Assembly (NCBI GenBank): GCA_021432635.1 | Contig: MU270111.1 | Span: 62,001-126,000 of the forward strand | From: Thozetella sp. PMI_491 | Taxonomy: Eukaryota > Ascomycota > Sordariomycetes > Chaetosphaeriales > Chaetosphaeriaceae | Direction: 5' to 3' | DNA: 64,000 bases | Part shown: positions 12,014-22,434 of the stretch, piece by piece | How the letters are laid out: every line of letters starts with the position of its first letter | Numbering within the stretch: position 1 is the first letter of the stretch | The notes under the pieces: generated by a model | Seen by the model: the letters and a program-made list of their open reading frames with translations, nothing else | Told to the model about the DNA's origin: nothing | Database searches by the model: none | Made by a program: the position numbers and the translations under genes

Positions 12014-12331
12014 ATGCAGGTCGTCGCCGCCATCCTCGCCCTTGCTGCAACCGCCCTCGCGGTTCCCACCGCCAACACTTGCACACCGGCCACATACGCC
12101 TGTGCTAAGAACCCCCAGACCGGCTGCCCGGGCTGGGAGGTCTGTGATGTGACGTCCCAGTGGGTGGTGAGTCTCCCTCATTTTGATGCCTTTACCATGC
12201 AGCACGAGGAGGAAGAGTCAGACATGCGAGGACTAACCCTCATTTCTTAACAGTACGCAGGCGATTGTCCACCGAATACCGTTTGCCGCTTCCTTGCGGC
12301 CAACGGAAGCCCGTACTGCATCCCGGCATAG
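12014..12331 (+). CDS. Small cysteine-rich secreted protein
   Basis: Two exons, 12014-12166 and 12254-12331, with an 87-nt intron (donor GTGAGT, acceptor CAG, phase 0). The product has 76 residues. Residues 1-16 are a classic signal peptide (MQVVAAILALAATALA), leaving a mature peptide of about 60 residues with seven cysteines (C23, C30, C38, C44, C56, C62, C73). The layout CTPATYxC...GWEVCD...YAGDCPP.TVC.F...SPYC resembles a family of small secreted proteins common in plant-associated Sordariomycetes, which usually have an even number of cysteines; C38 looks like the extra one. The function is unknown; an apoplastic effector-like or surface role is inference. The ATG has AAAA before it, and a TATA box lies upstream. 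Retaining the intron would stop the protein after an acidic 24-residue tail. Confidence 0.85.
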
Positions 12332-12898
12332 ATATCGGAAGAAAAGAGAGGAACGTAGAATCCGCACGGTGATCACGAAAAGAATCAACATGTGGTCTCT
12401 GTGCTAGGCTTATATAATCTTATTTATTTTCTTCATGACGCTCCTTCATGCTGTACCCTTTCCTATGCCTCTGTGCTCACGTGGAGGATTACATGTCGAC
12501 TTTCTGGCTACTTGTTTGGGTAGGCAACTAGGTGGTTTCTGGGTAGGTCTATGGGTAGTGGGGAGCATGTAGGCGAAGAGTTTATAGCTCACGAAGAGAG
12601 AGAGAAAAAACGACTTAAGAGCGCCAGAAGACAGAGTCTTTACAGGAGTGGCAGAGATATCTTCTTCTTTCATTCTCATTATGTGACTATTTCTCATGGG
12701 TTTTATATGTCAACGTGAAAGGCTGCAGTTGCAGACCACGTACTTCTCCAGTAGTACCGGGCCATGCGGTCATGCAAGGCCGCATAATGTGGCCCTAGCT
12801 ATATGCACCAGTTCGCAGCGTTTGCTTGCAACACCAACATAACAAGGCTGCGGGCTCTTTCCGTCAAGAGAGCCCCTCACCACTCTCTGTATCTCTAC
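12332..12898. other. Convergent 3' spacer
   Basis: This 567-nt spacer separates the 3' ends of the secreted protein gene and the dehydrogenase. It includes the AT-rich stretch TTATATAATCTTATTTATTT near 12410, which is compatible with 3'-end formation. There is no gene. Confidence 0.5.
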
Positions 12899-13905
12899 TT
12901 ACGCTACCGGCCAATTGTGGTTGAACATAATGGCCGAGCCGTTCGCATTGCTAGCAATATCTGAGTCGGTTAAGAAGACAACCCTGGGATATTGTTAGAT
13001 GTTTATCCGCATTTTGGAGTATTTCAAAGGAGATCCAAGTCGTATCTTAGGAGCTAAACTGATGCCAAAAGTGTTTTCAGGCATACAGCTGCTCCTAAGA
13101 AATCTCAGAAGGGGAACAAAAAGCACGGAGAAGACTTGCTGTTTAGCCACTGCATTTAGGTCCGTGTCGTTCTTGCCCGGCTGGAGGGACACGTTTGCTG
13201 CTTGGGTGGCAGCGAAACCTTCCTGGTGAAGGCCGAGGCGGAACGCGTCCACAATGTCTGGACGATGTTAATCGCGAGCTGTGCTTGGGCACCGGCTTGG
13301 ACCATCCAGGACTTACTCGTCGTCGGCATGCCTCCAAGCAAAAGAGCCACGCAGTTGATGCCCTTGGGGCCGTAGAAACCAGCGGTGTTTTTGGTCATGG
13401 CGAGCACACCGGCCTTGGACACCGTGTAGGCGACTCCTGATTGAAAGCCGTACACACTGGCGTTGCTGCCGATGTTGACGATGACGCCGCGCACGGGGCT
13501 CTGCTTCTCGAACTGCGTCACCGCTGCTTTGGAAGCCAAAAAGGTGCCGTGTAGGTTCACGCCCAGCACACGGTCCCAATTGCTCTGGCTGCAGGCGCCT
13601 ACGGGCGAAAAGTCGTCCATGACACCAGCGTTGTTGACCAGGGCGTCGAGGCGCCCAAACTTGGCAACGCCGGCATCTACGAGACCCTGCACCGAGGCCT
13701 CATCCGTAATGTCCGTCTTCTGGGTCAGGTACTTGTCGGCATACGAGGCAGACCACTCAGATGCGGTGGCGGCCAGTCGCTCCTCGTTGACATCGCCGAC
13801 CACTACATTAGCGCCCGCCTTGAGGAATGCCTCGGCGATCACCTTCCCGAGGCCACCGGCAGCGCCGGTAACAATAACGGTCTTGCCCTGGACTTCGGTG
13901 GCCAT
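12899..13905 (-). CDS. Short-chain dehydrogenase/reductase (SDR), three exons with a GC-AG intron
   Basis: NAD(P)-dependent oxidoreductase of the classical SDR family; substrate unknown. Exons in transcript order are 13905-13317, 13257-13140 and 12983-12899, giving 263 residues. Intron 1 is 59 nt with GTAAGT and CAG. Intron 2 is 156 nt and begins GCAAGT, the usual form of a GC donor, with CTAAC before its CAG end. Only this splicing restores the family's C-terminal pattern (VVFLTDSDIA, then NGSAIMFNHNWPVA); unspliced reading gives an unrelated tail to 13156. Motifs are TGAAGGLG (13-20, cofactor), NNAG (91-94) and the catalytic Ser147-Tyr160-Lys164 with textbook spacing. The start ATG is in a good context (GCC before it). 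No targeting signal is seen, so it is probably cytosolic. It diverges from the t6A dehydratase gene. Confidence 0.9.
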
Positions 13906-15632
13906 GGTTATGCGACTGCTTCTGGGGTTCGCTCTCGGGCGTGTGGCGTGTCTTATCGATGTTGCTTATGGTGGGGAGAGGAATAGTGGGCGTAGTGTTG
14001 GTTAAGAGAAGCTCGGAGCGTGCAGAGGGTGTCCCAGGTAGGTGTGCCGGACGGAAACGGGAGAGCTAGCTTTATAACACGCACCCGTGCCCGCCGGCAA
14101 GGTATGGATCAGGCGTCTGCTAACCATTGGTGGCTCTACGCCCCAGTGCGTGCAAATGCACAGCGTTCGTCGCAGCTCCAATGAGCCAAGATGAAACCCT
14201 AGTATTCGTATGGTTCGGGGGAGGCTACCAACAGAGGCTGACAAGGCGGGGGCCACAATACTACGCAGCCGCCGCTATCACGACCAAAGGGCCGTGTATA
14301 CCAAGGCTCAGGGGGTTATATGCCAATTGGCCGGGAGGAAAGCTGTCCTGTTTGGGGAACGGCTAGCTGCAGCGCTACTGCATCTAGGAGATGTCGGCCG
14401 GCGGACAGCAGTTGCCCTCCGCCAGTGCGAGACGCAGTTCTGCCTCCTCTCGGGCCTGGGTACCCGGACTTTCTTGCTTCCCGAATGGATCCGTATTCGG
14501 GTCGCCTTTGCGTGGTGTCGACGGGCGGGGAGTGGGTGCGTGTGGAGCTCTATCTCGTTTTCGAATTCGCGTCGATGACATGCGTTCACCGCCCTAGTAA
14601 AAAGTCGAGGGATTGTTGTCCGAACCGGTCAATTATCTTCGTGGTTAGAAAATATTACCAAAGTATCCTATAAGCGGCGTCCCCTATAGGAAACGCCCAG
14701 CGGGCCCATTGTGAGTGAAGTCAACCCCTTGATCGGGCGAGATCTATACGCGCATACTTTCTGTAAGTGCAGGTAGGTACCGGTATATTTGGACCCTTAG
14801 ACGGGCGCCCCACACGCTATCCCCGCACCAGGCGGCGGGGGCTAAGAGATCCTTCAGGTGGGGAGGGGCAGAAGGTTTCCCTGTATGTCGAGCAGTAGTT
14901 GACGGAGCTCCAGGAGCTTCGCCAGCTCAGGTTGGAACCTAGTATTCACCCCGCGGCCTCTGCGCTACAAACCAGTGGTCATGAGGAGAAGAGATGAGAG
15001 CGCCAGTACGCTTTCGTCAACCGCTCGCACAGGCGTCACGTCGATCTTAAAGCCTTCGCACCGGTCCTCCCACATCCCAGCTGAAGTATCCCTGGCCCTC
15101 CCTCGCTCGGAGGCCTGCGGCTGGCAGGCTCTCTACAACTTGTGCAGGCCGTCGTCTCTCGCTGCTCCCAGTCCGCCCGGACGATGAGGAAATTAATACA
15201 GGGCTTAGCACAGTAGTGTTCAGGTTCAGCGCAGTGCCGACATGCTCATGAAAGTAAGTACCTAAGGTAGTCTCTAGAGCCGGAGGGAGTGCGTGTGGAA
15301 TTGAAATCCAGCAACTTTTAAAATAGCCAGTGCTTGTGTTGTAGAAGTACTAAAGAAATACCCATAACTTCTGCTCTTCAGTGCGCGTTGTAGTTGTACA
15401 CCGTCATGCGGCGGGTGGATCTTCAGCTATGCTCCTATTGGTTACCACTATCGTGGAGCTCGATGGCGATATCCTGAATTTTCCCCGAGCTACACAATGT
15501 ATTCTTGAGGGCTTGTCCGAACACACCCAACAGAGGCGAACTCACCCAATTGATGGGCCACAAGGTAGCGGGACACATTAGAAGCCTCTGGGAACGTCAG
15601 ATCGGGTTGCGCAGCTATCCCTGGTGCACACG
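13906..15632. other. Divergent intergenic region
   Basis: This 1.7-kb region lies between the leftward dehydrogenase and the rightward t6A dehydratase. Open frames on both strands around 14200-14680 show no family resemblance and look like chance. I see no repeat or RNA gene. Confidence 0.45.
14071..14076 (-). promoter_or_regulatory. Putative TATA box of the dehydrogenase
   Basis: On the minus strand this reads TATAAA, about 165 nt upstream of the dehydrogenase ATG. Position and sequence are plausible but were judged by eye. Confidence 0.4.
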
Positions 15633-17302
15633 ATGTCTTCGCTGCTCTCCCAGGCGACGGGCAACTCCAAGCTGCAGCTTGTGACCACTGCCGTCGCCTC
15701 GGGAGCCGTCGTCGCCGCTGTAATCCTCGGCTACCAGCGCCTACAGCGAGAGGAGCGCATTTCCCGGCTCAAGAGGTCGATTCCCGGCCCCGCCGAGTCT
15801 GACGGAATTATACAACAGGTACGAACGGTCCCGCCTTCTGCTTCTCCCCTCCTCCCGGCGGTCCTGTCGGCTGACTCCTCCCCTGGCAGATCACGACGCC
15901 CGGCCTCCTTGCCCCGCCCGACAAAGAAGACATTCGCAATGCGGCCCTCGCTAGGCGTGCCCAGGCCGGCGACTTCGACGACGAGCTAATCCTCGAGCAA
16001 CTGGCACGCAACCGCGTGTTCCTCGGACCCGAAGGACTTGCCAAGCTCCGCGACGCCTTTGTCGTCGTTGTCGGCTGCGGTGGTGTCGGCTCGCACTGCA
16101 CGGCGGCGCTGACTCGCTCGGGGGTCTCCAAGATCCGCCTCATCGACTTTGACCAGGTCACGCTCTCGAGTCTCAACCGGCACGCGGTGGCGACGCTCGC
16201 GGACGTGGGCCTGCCCAAGGTTCAGGTGCTGCAGCGGCGGCTTGTGGCGGTCACTCCCTGGGTGCGGTGGGACCTGCGCGGAGAAAAATTCGACGCAGAA
16301 GCAGCCGAGAAGCTGCTGGGTGCTTGGGAAGGCGACGCGACGAGGCCGCCAGACTTTGTCGTCGACGCTATCGACAACATCGACACCAAGGTTGCGCTCT
16401 TGAAGTACTGTTATGACCATAAATTGCCCGTGATCTCGGCCATGGGCGCCGGCACCAAGAGCGACCCTACGCGCGTCATGGTGGGCGACATTGGAACGGG
16501 CACCGACGACAGGCTGTCCCGGGCGACGCGGCGGAAGCTGAAGCTGCTCGGCGTAACGAGCGGGATCCCCGTTGTCTACTCCACCGAGGTGATGAGTGAG
16601 GGCAAGGCAAAGCTACTACCGCTCCCCGAAGAAGAGTTCCACAAAGGTTCTGTGGGCGATCTTGGCGTCCTCCCAGATTTCCGTGTGCGCATACTGCCGG
16701 TGCTGGGCACGATGCCTGCTGTGTTTGGCTATGTTGTCGCCAACCATGTCATCTTGGCCCTTACAGGTGAAGCCATCCCTTCCCCTCTCTCAGCCCCTCC
16801 ACGATGCACACGTCTGACACCCTGCACAACAGGATACCCTACAGACTACGTCGCTGTGAAGCACTCCACCAAGGCCCAAGATTCCATCCTTGGTCACCTG
16901 CAGGGCAGCGAGGAGAAGGTCGTGCGGAACTTCTATCCTGGTGATCCTGATGCCGCCCTTGGCCTCAAGGTGCCCATCACACCGGGTGATGTTGCCTTCC
17001 TCGTTGAGGAACTGTACAGGAGCAAGAGCATTGTCACGGGAATTAGCTCGAGGCTCGTCCTGATGAGGTGGCATAAGCCTCAGGAGAGCCCACTAGTACG
17101 GATAGGAGAGGGCAAAGATGAGCAGAAGTCGACCAACACCCGGCTGAGCCATCTCGTCTGCCTGACCAGGGAGGAGGCTACCCGCCACCAGAAGGAGATA
17201 TTGTTTGGGGATAAGACGCACAAGGACGTGTACGATGCCTCCGTGATCGAAGCGGCGGAGCGGTTATTAAAGGAGGCCGAGGACTATGAGAAGTTTAGGT
17301 GA
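15633..17302 (+). CDS. tRNA threonylcarbamoyladenosine (t6A) dehydratase, TcdA/Tcd1-Tcd2 family
   Basis: ThiF/E1-like enzyme that uses ATP to dehydrate t6A37 of tRNAs reading ANN codons, forming cyclic t6A. Exons are 15633-15818, 15890-16766 and 16833-17302; introns are 71 nt (GTACGA...CAG) and 66 nt (GTGAAG, CTGAC branch, CAG). The product has 510 residues. Residues ~18-40 are a single hydrophobic segment followed by basic residues, fitting the mitochondrial outer-membrane anchor reported for yeast Tcd1/Tcd2. The nucleotide-binding loop is GCGGVGSH (124-131), followed by RLIDFDQVTLSSLNRH, the E1-like Asp and Asn/Arg region, and VVDAIDNIDTK. The second intron is a multiple of three and contains no stop, so retention would insert 22 residues in frame. 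The start is ATG 15633; an in-frame GTG lies 9 nt earlier. It is convergent with the RNA cyclase-like gene. Confidence 0.92.
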
Positions 17303-17603
17303 TGAGCCACCGCTGGGTCTCGTCACTTCTAGCCACCTCGGGCTACACTACGGTGGTAGGGTTCTGCCCACCTTCTGTCTCAACGGCCCGTCCTCTGAGA
17401 CGAGGTTGGGGGCATACTCTGGATTGGGATGTCCGATGTTGGGCCCTTCTCCATACCCACCGACCAAGAGCATGCCAAAATGTACATAGCCGGAGCAAGT
17501 CGATCGCCTTGATCTCTTGCGCCGTCACATATTAGGAGGCCTTGCGGTCACCTCTCAAAAGAATGGGAAGCAGGCCTTAGGGCCGCCCCGAGTCCAAGCT
17601 CTT
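17303..17603. other. Convergent 3' spacer between two RNA-enzyme genes
   Basis: This 301-nt spacer lies between the stop codons of the t6A dehydratase and the RNA cyclase-like gene. The transcripts probably end within it and may overlap. It carries no gene. Confidence 0.5.
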
Positions 17604-18933
17604 TCATGTTACTGTTGGCTCCTCCATCTTGACCCCGGCCCCCTCGCAGACACTGCCCTTGTTGTACCACTTTACCCCCGGCAATAGCTCAGCTGCGACC
17701 CACCTCGCCGTGGTGGTGTGTGTGCTCCCTTCCCCCCACGGCTCGCTCGTCTTCTTGTCAGTCTTGAGCTCTTCGCTGCTACAAGAAGCCGCCATCGCTG
17801 ACGTCGTCGCTGCGTCCTCGTTCCGCGGGAAGCTTGATTTGCCCTCGGCGAGTGCCTGGAACACGATAAGTTGGTCCTGCAGGAACTCGTCCACCACCCC
17901 GCGTATTCCCAACTCCTCGCACAAGCTCTTTGCCACGGACCGGGAGAAGGCCCGGCAGACACCGGCTCTATCCTTGGCTTTCTTCGGCACAGACCCGAGG
18001 AGATCGCGGCCCCAGCGCAGCGTCGCCGAGTGAGCTACGAGGAGCACATAGAACCGCGCGTCCTTGCCGCTATCCTCCGTTACCTTGAATTGCACATCGG
18101 CCTCCGGGTAGAGGGAGCCCAGATCGTCGACGAGCTCACGGGTGAGCTGCTCATGCATGTCGGATGGGACCACCATGCTGACATCGATAGTTTTGATCTC
18201 CCAGTCAGCGGCCGTGTAGCTCTTAGCCGGGTCCTTGAGCCTCAGGGTCTCTCCAATGGGTAAAGGCGTGAACCTGAGCAGGATGTCTCCCCTCATAGTA
18301 CCGCCTTGGCTCCAACCTCGGTGCTTCAGACTGCGCTGCACCACAATCCCGAACTGTTCCTCTAAAGCGGGCAGCAGCACCTGGTCGAGATACTCGTAGC
18401 TGAGCGAAAAGCTGACATTGGTGCCGCCTGAAATCTCCAGCTCGATGGGGTCCCCGGCGGCATTGCCGGCGAACAGCAGGAAGGGGAACACGGCCTGGAA
18501 GACCAGCAGCGTGCTAGCGGCGGCGCTCGAGGCGCTGATACGTATATTGCGGGACATGAGCTCCGACGGCTTGCGCCGGGGGCGGAACTCAAGCGTATGC
18601 GAGCCGACTTCAAGGCCGGACACCTGCGCATCGGTGGCTGCGGCGAGCCATTCGATGGAGGTTACGTGCTGTGATTTCAGGCCTATGTACGAATTTCCAT
18701 TAGCCGTGGGCCAAGAACTGTGACGCAGGAACTTGAGAGGTAGGACTGAGAAGAGGGCAGGCTGGCGAGGCTGTTTTCTTACCGCCGCCTCGAGGTCCTT
18801 CTCGGTTGCCCCGAACATGGACGATGCGGATCGGCTGTGAAGTTACAGAGGCCAGCGCAACAGCAATGCGAACTAGTTGGCCACCACCTTCGCCCGTCCG
18901 CCCGTCGAGTTCTAGTGCTCTAGGTTCTTTCAT
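17604..18933 (-). CDS. RNA 3'-terminal phosphate cyclase (RtcA/RTC) family protein
   Basis: The family converts RNA 3'-phosphate ends to 2',3'-cyclic phosphates through an adenylated enzyme histidine. Exons in transcript order are 18933-18783 and 18682-17604; the 100-nt intron has GTAAGA, a CTAAT branch and TAG, restoring RGGGLKSQHVTSIEW. The product has 409 residues. LELDGRTGEGGGQLVRIA at the N-terminus and VDEFLQDQLIVFQALAEG near residue 325 are family hallmarks. Residues ~335-370 are a Ser/Thr/Glu-rich insert before the C-terminal strand-helix. At the C-terminus, where human RTCA has HTQTAIH with the catalytic His, this protein reads HTTTARW (372-378), so the nucleophile appears missing. 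It could therefore be a non-catalytic or altered member, as yeast Rcl1 is. The family call is firm; activity is doubtful. It diverges from fumarase. Confidence 0.87.
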
Positions 18934-20387
18934 GGCGCGTCGCTATCTGTGCGTGGCTACGTGCGGGCTTGAAGAGTGGTCAGGTGTCCGATGTGGTTAG
19001 GAGGGACCCGGGTTATGTACTGTGTGGCGATTAATCCTAGGTATTCGATTTACAGTTGGCCTTCTACTCTTGTAGCTGATCTCAGAGTCCGGAGGTTAGG
19101 CACTTATACGACTATCTCAAGCCAGGGGACTAGCTTTTGCGAATGGATGGCGGCGAAAGTCAGCCTCGTGAGTCATTCGGCCTGTGGCTCGGCCGGTGCT
19201 AGGACAATCGTTTCCACTAAACGAGCTTTAGAACAGAGCGTGCCAAATGAGACCAAACGCCTGGGTTCTCTCTGATATATTCAGTGGATGAATTGGTTGC
19301 TCCCTTATGTATGCCTAGCCAGCTACCTTGGGCAGTCTGGAGGAGGGCCTAGGAGGGGTTACCGTACATACGAAGGACTTGGCAAACTGCCCCACTAAAT
19401 ACGGATGGATATTGGGCTGTATTACTTGCTAGTATACGGAATACAGGCACTTGCCTGCCTCCATACCTATTGTCCTGATTGGATCGACTAGGCATAGGAT
19501 ACTCGATTGAGGCACATTGACAGTATAGTATAGTCGTGCTATGGACTGGTAGCTGCATACCCTGATGGGTCTAATCTGTATGAGAATGTGCATACTGCTT
19601 GTTCTGCTCCTTTCTCGACGCACGGGCCAAGTCAACATCAACTCCTTGAAAGTTGAAGCACCAGTGGGGGGGCCATTGAATTCCCATTATCCCACTTTGG
19701 GGCCTAGATATAGCCGGTGACCTTCTTTATCGAGCCCAGTATCTATTAGCCTTTTTTATTTTGTAGTGCGTATCTTGTGGATAGGTGCATTGCCTGGAAT
19801 GGAAAGATGGGCGGGTACGGCCGGCGTTCCCGAAGCCGTGTCTTCGTCAAGCTTTTTCTGTTCCTCTGAGGAGGAACAAAGTCTCACGAGCGCAACACAG
19901 GTGTACAACCTTGCAAAGCAGTTCATTAATTACTTCGCTAGCCTAGGGGCAAGGCACTCTGCGTTCCTGTTCATTGGCCGTTGAAAAAAGGCAAGAGCAT
20001 ATGGGCTAGTCGTCCAAGCCCCTGGAAAAGGCCGCTACCGGAGCGGCGTTGCCCAGACAGTCCAGACAGCCGGGATCTTCCGGAGTTGCGCCCGACGCTC
20101 GGGAATTTTTCTGCGACGAAAAAAAAGCCTCGAGTGTACCTGCAGTTTTGCGCAAAGAGATTGAAACCTTCCCTCCCAAGACCGCGATATTGCATTCACC
20201 CCCGAACAGGCTCCCGGGACCTTGCCCTTGCTGATCGGCCCTGCATCTTGTCAGACCGTGTTTAAATAACGTCAATTGGCTGCTTGCGACGTCAGGAGCT
20301 CGCACAAGACCACCTCCGAGGACCGCTTGCTGGAACAAAAAAAACCACCGTTAATCGGCGCGCTACTTCCCGTTTCGTTACGACATC
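18934..20387. other. Divergent intergenic region
   Basis: This 1.45-kb region lies between the RNA cyclase-like gene and fumarase. From about 19000 to 19800 it is noticeably more AT-rich, with many TA steps and no convincing gene. The last 120 nt before fumarase carries an inverted CCAAT motif. Confidence 0.45.
20275..20279 (-). promoter_or_regulatory. Putative CCAAT box upstream of fumarase
   Basis: AATTGGCT on the plus strand is AGCCAATT on the minus strand, 108 nt before the fumarase ATG. The CCAAT-binding complex commonly regulates fungal respiratory genes. The pentamer is short and could be chance. Confidence 0.3.
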
Positions 20388-22170
20388 ATGCTCTCTCGAG
20401 CTGCAGCTTCGGGGCCCGCCAGGCGATGCCTGGCTGTGCCGAGGGCCACCAGGGCCATTAGCACATGTTCTTCGAGCTTGACAAGAACACCACCCACCTC
20501 CACCATTTCCTCCTCCAAGCTGCTCAATTCCCGTCTATCGGCACCTACCACTGCGCGCTATTTCCACGCAAGCTCGATCAGAATGGCTTCCAACACCCGA
20601 ACCGAGAGCGATGCCTTCGGCGAGATCCAGGTCCCCGCCGACAAGTACTGGGGCGCTCAAACGGAGCGCTCGCTCGAGAACTTCCGCATCAACCAGCCCC
20701 AGGACCGCATGCCGCCTCCGATCATCCGGGCCTTCGGTATCCTCAAGGGCGCCGCCGCCACCGTCAACATGCGTTTCGGACTCGGTATGTCCCTCCCCCG
20801 CCTCAAAGCGCCACCACCCCCGCCTCGCCCCGCCCCGCCCAAACCTGTTCCTCGCGCCGGCCCCCCTCCCCGTGCTTGATGCCGGGGACGGAGGCGGCCT
20901 GTCGCTGGCATGCACAAAGGCCGTGGAGAAGCTAACCTCTATATCAACACGCACAGACCCCAAGATTGGCGAGGCCATCCAGCAGGCCGCCAAGGAGGTG
21001 GCCGACCTCAAGCTCCTCGACCACTTCCCCCTGGTGGTCTGGCAGACGGGCTCGGGCACCCAGTCCAACATGAACGCCAACGAGGTTATCAGCAACCGCG
21101 CGATCGAGATCCTCGGCGGCGTCATGGGCTCCAAGAAGCCCGTCCACCCCAACGACCACGTTAACCGCTCCGCCAGCTCCAACGACACGTTCCCTACCGT
21201 CATGCACATCGCCGCCGTGCTCGAGATCGAGAACGACCTGCTCCCCGCCCTCAAGAGCCTGCGCGCGGCCCTGCAGGCCAAGGTGGACGACTTTGAGGCC
21301 AAGAAGATCATCAAGATCGGTCGCACCCACCTCCAGGATGCCACCCCTCTCACCCTAGCCCAGGAGTTCAGCGGCTACGTCGCCCAGCTCGACTTTGGTA
21401 TCAAGCGCGTTGAGAGCTCCGTGCCCGACCTCCGCCTGCTCGCGCAGGGCGGTACCGCCGTCGGCACCGGCATCAACACCTTCGAGGGCTTCGCCGAGGC
21501 TATCGCCGAGGAGGTCACTAAGATGACCGGCACCGAGTTCAAGACGGCGCCTAACAAGTTCGAGGCCCTCGCCGCCCACGACGCCATCGTGCAGGCCTCG
21601 GGCTGTCTCAACACGCTAGCCACGTCGCTCACCAAAATCGCCCAGGACATCCGCTACCTCGGCAGCGGACCCCGCTGCGGCCTCGGCGAGCTGATCCTGC
21701 CCGAGAACGAGCCCGGCAGCTCCATCATGCCTGGCAAGGTCAACCCGACCCAGTGCGAGGCGCTGACCATGGTCTGCGCCCAGGTCATGGGCAACCACGT
21801 GGCGGCCACGATCGGCGGCATGAACGGCCAGTTCGAGCTCAATGTGTACAAGCCCCTGGTGATCCGCAACCTGCTCCACAGTGTGCGTTTGCTGGCGGAC
21901 GGCATGCGCAGCTTCGAGAAGAACCTCGTCGCTGGCCTCCAAGCGAACGAGGAGAAGATCGCGAGCATCATGAAGGAGTCGCTTATGCTGGTGACCTGCC
22001 TCAACCCCAAGATCGGTTACGACATGGCCAGCAAGGTCGCCAAGAACGCACACAAGAAGGGTCTGACCCTGAAGCAGAGCGCCCTCGAGCTCAACGCGCT
22101 CAAGGAGGAAGAGTTCGACACGCTTGTCCGCCCCGAGCTGATGGTCGGCCCTTCGCCCTACAAGGGCTAA
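20388..22170 (+). CDS. FUM1: Fumarate hydratase, class II (fumarase)
   Basis: Interconverts fumarate and malate in the TCA cycle. Exons are 20388-20784 and 20957-22170; the 172-nt intron has donor GTATGT, a CTAAC branch and CAG. The product has 536 residues, as expected for a class II fumarase with a presequence. Residues 1-65 are Arg/Ser/Thr/Ala-rich with almost no acids, a typical mitochondrial targeting sequence. The catalytic core begins near [20 protein letters not shown]. Family sites include [25 protein letters not shown], the GRTHLQDA strand, and the signature loop [11 protein letters not shown] (386-396). M66 has A at -3 and G at +4, a good second start that would give the cytosolic enzyme. 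A probable poly(A) signal follows 259 nt after the stop. Malate synthase follows on the same strand. Confidence 0.97.
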
Positions 22171-22428
22171 GAAGCCACGGGTCACAGTTGAGCGCCTGGG
22201 GCGACTGCCCGAGGGCTTCATATCAAGGAGCCTCTCCACACGGTCGAGGAGGCGCCCTAAGCTCTCGGGGCCAATCGCTGCTCGGCCTGCTGGGTGGAAG
22301 TATAGTCCCAGGAACGGGGTGACTACCCTCGGCAGACTCGCCGGGGTTCCCGTTGTGCTATACTGACCCTTGTTTATACATACCTACTATAGACCCTATG
22401 CCTTGTATGACTTAGAAGAAAAAAATTG

Positions 22429-22434
22429 AATAAA
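22429..22434 (+). terminator. Putative poly(A) signal of fumarase
   Basis: AATAAA lies 259 nt downstream of the fumarase stop codon, after an A-rich stretch. Fungal poly(A) signals are loose, so this marks the likely 3' end region only. Confidence 0.5.

Noticed and set aside
13156-13316. Frameshift or pseudogene at the dehydrogenase 3' end
   Set aside because: The apparent frame break is explained by a 59-nt GT-AG intron and a GC-AG intron that together restore the family C-terminus.
20535-21353. Minus-strand open frame (272 codons) opposite fumarase
   Set aside because: Antisense shadow of fumarase; it crosses the intron and has no family features.
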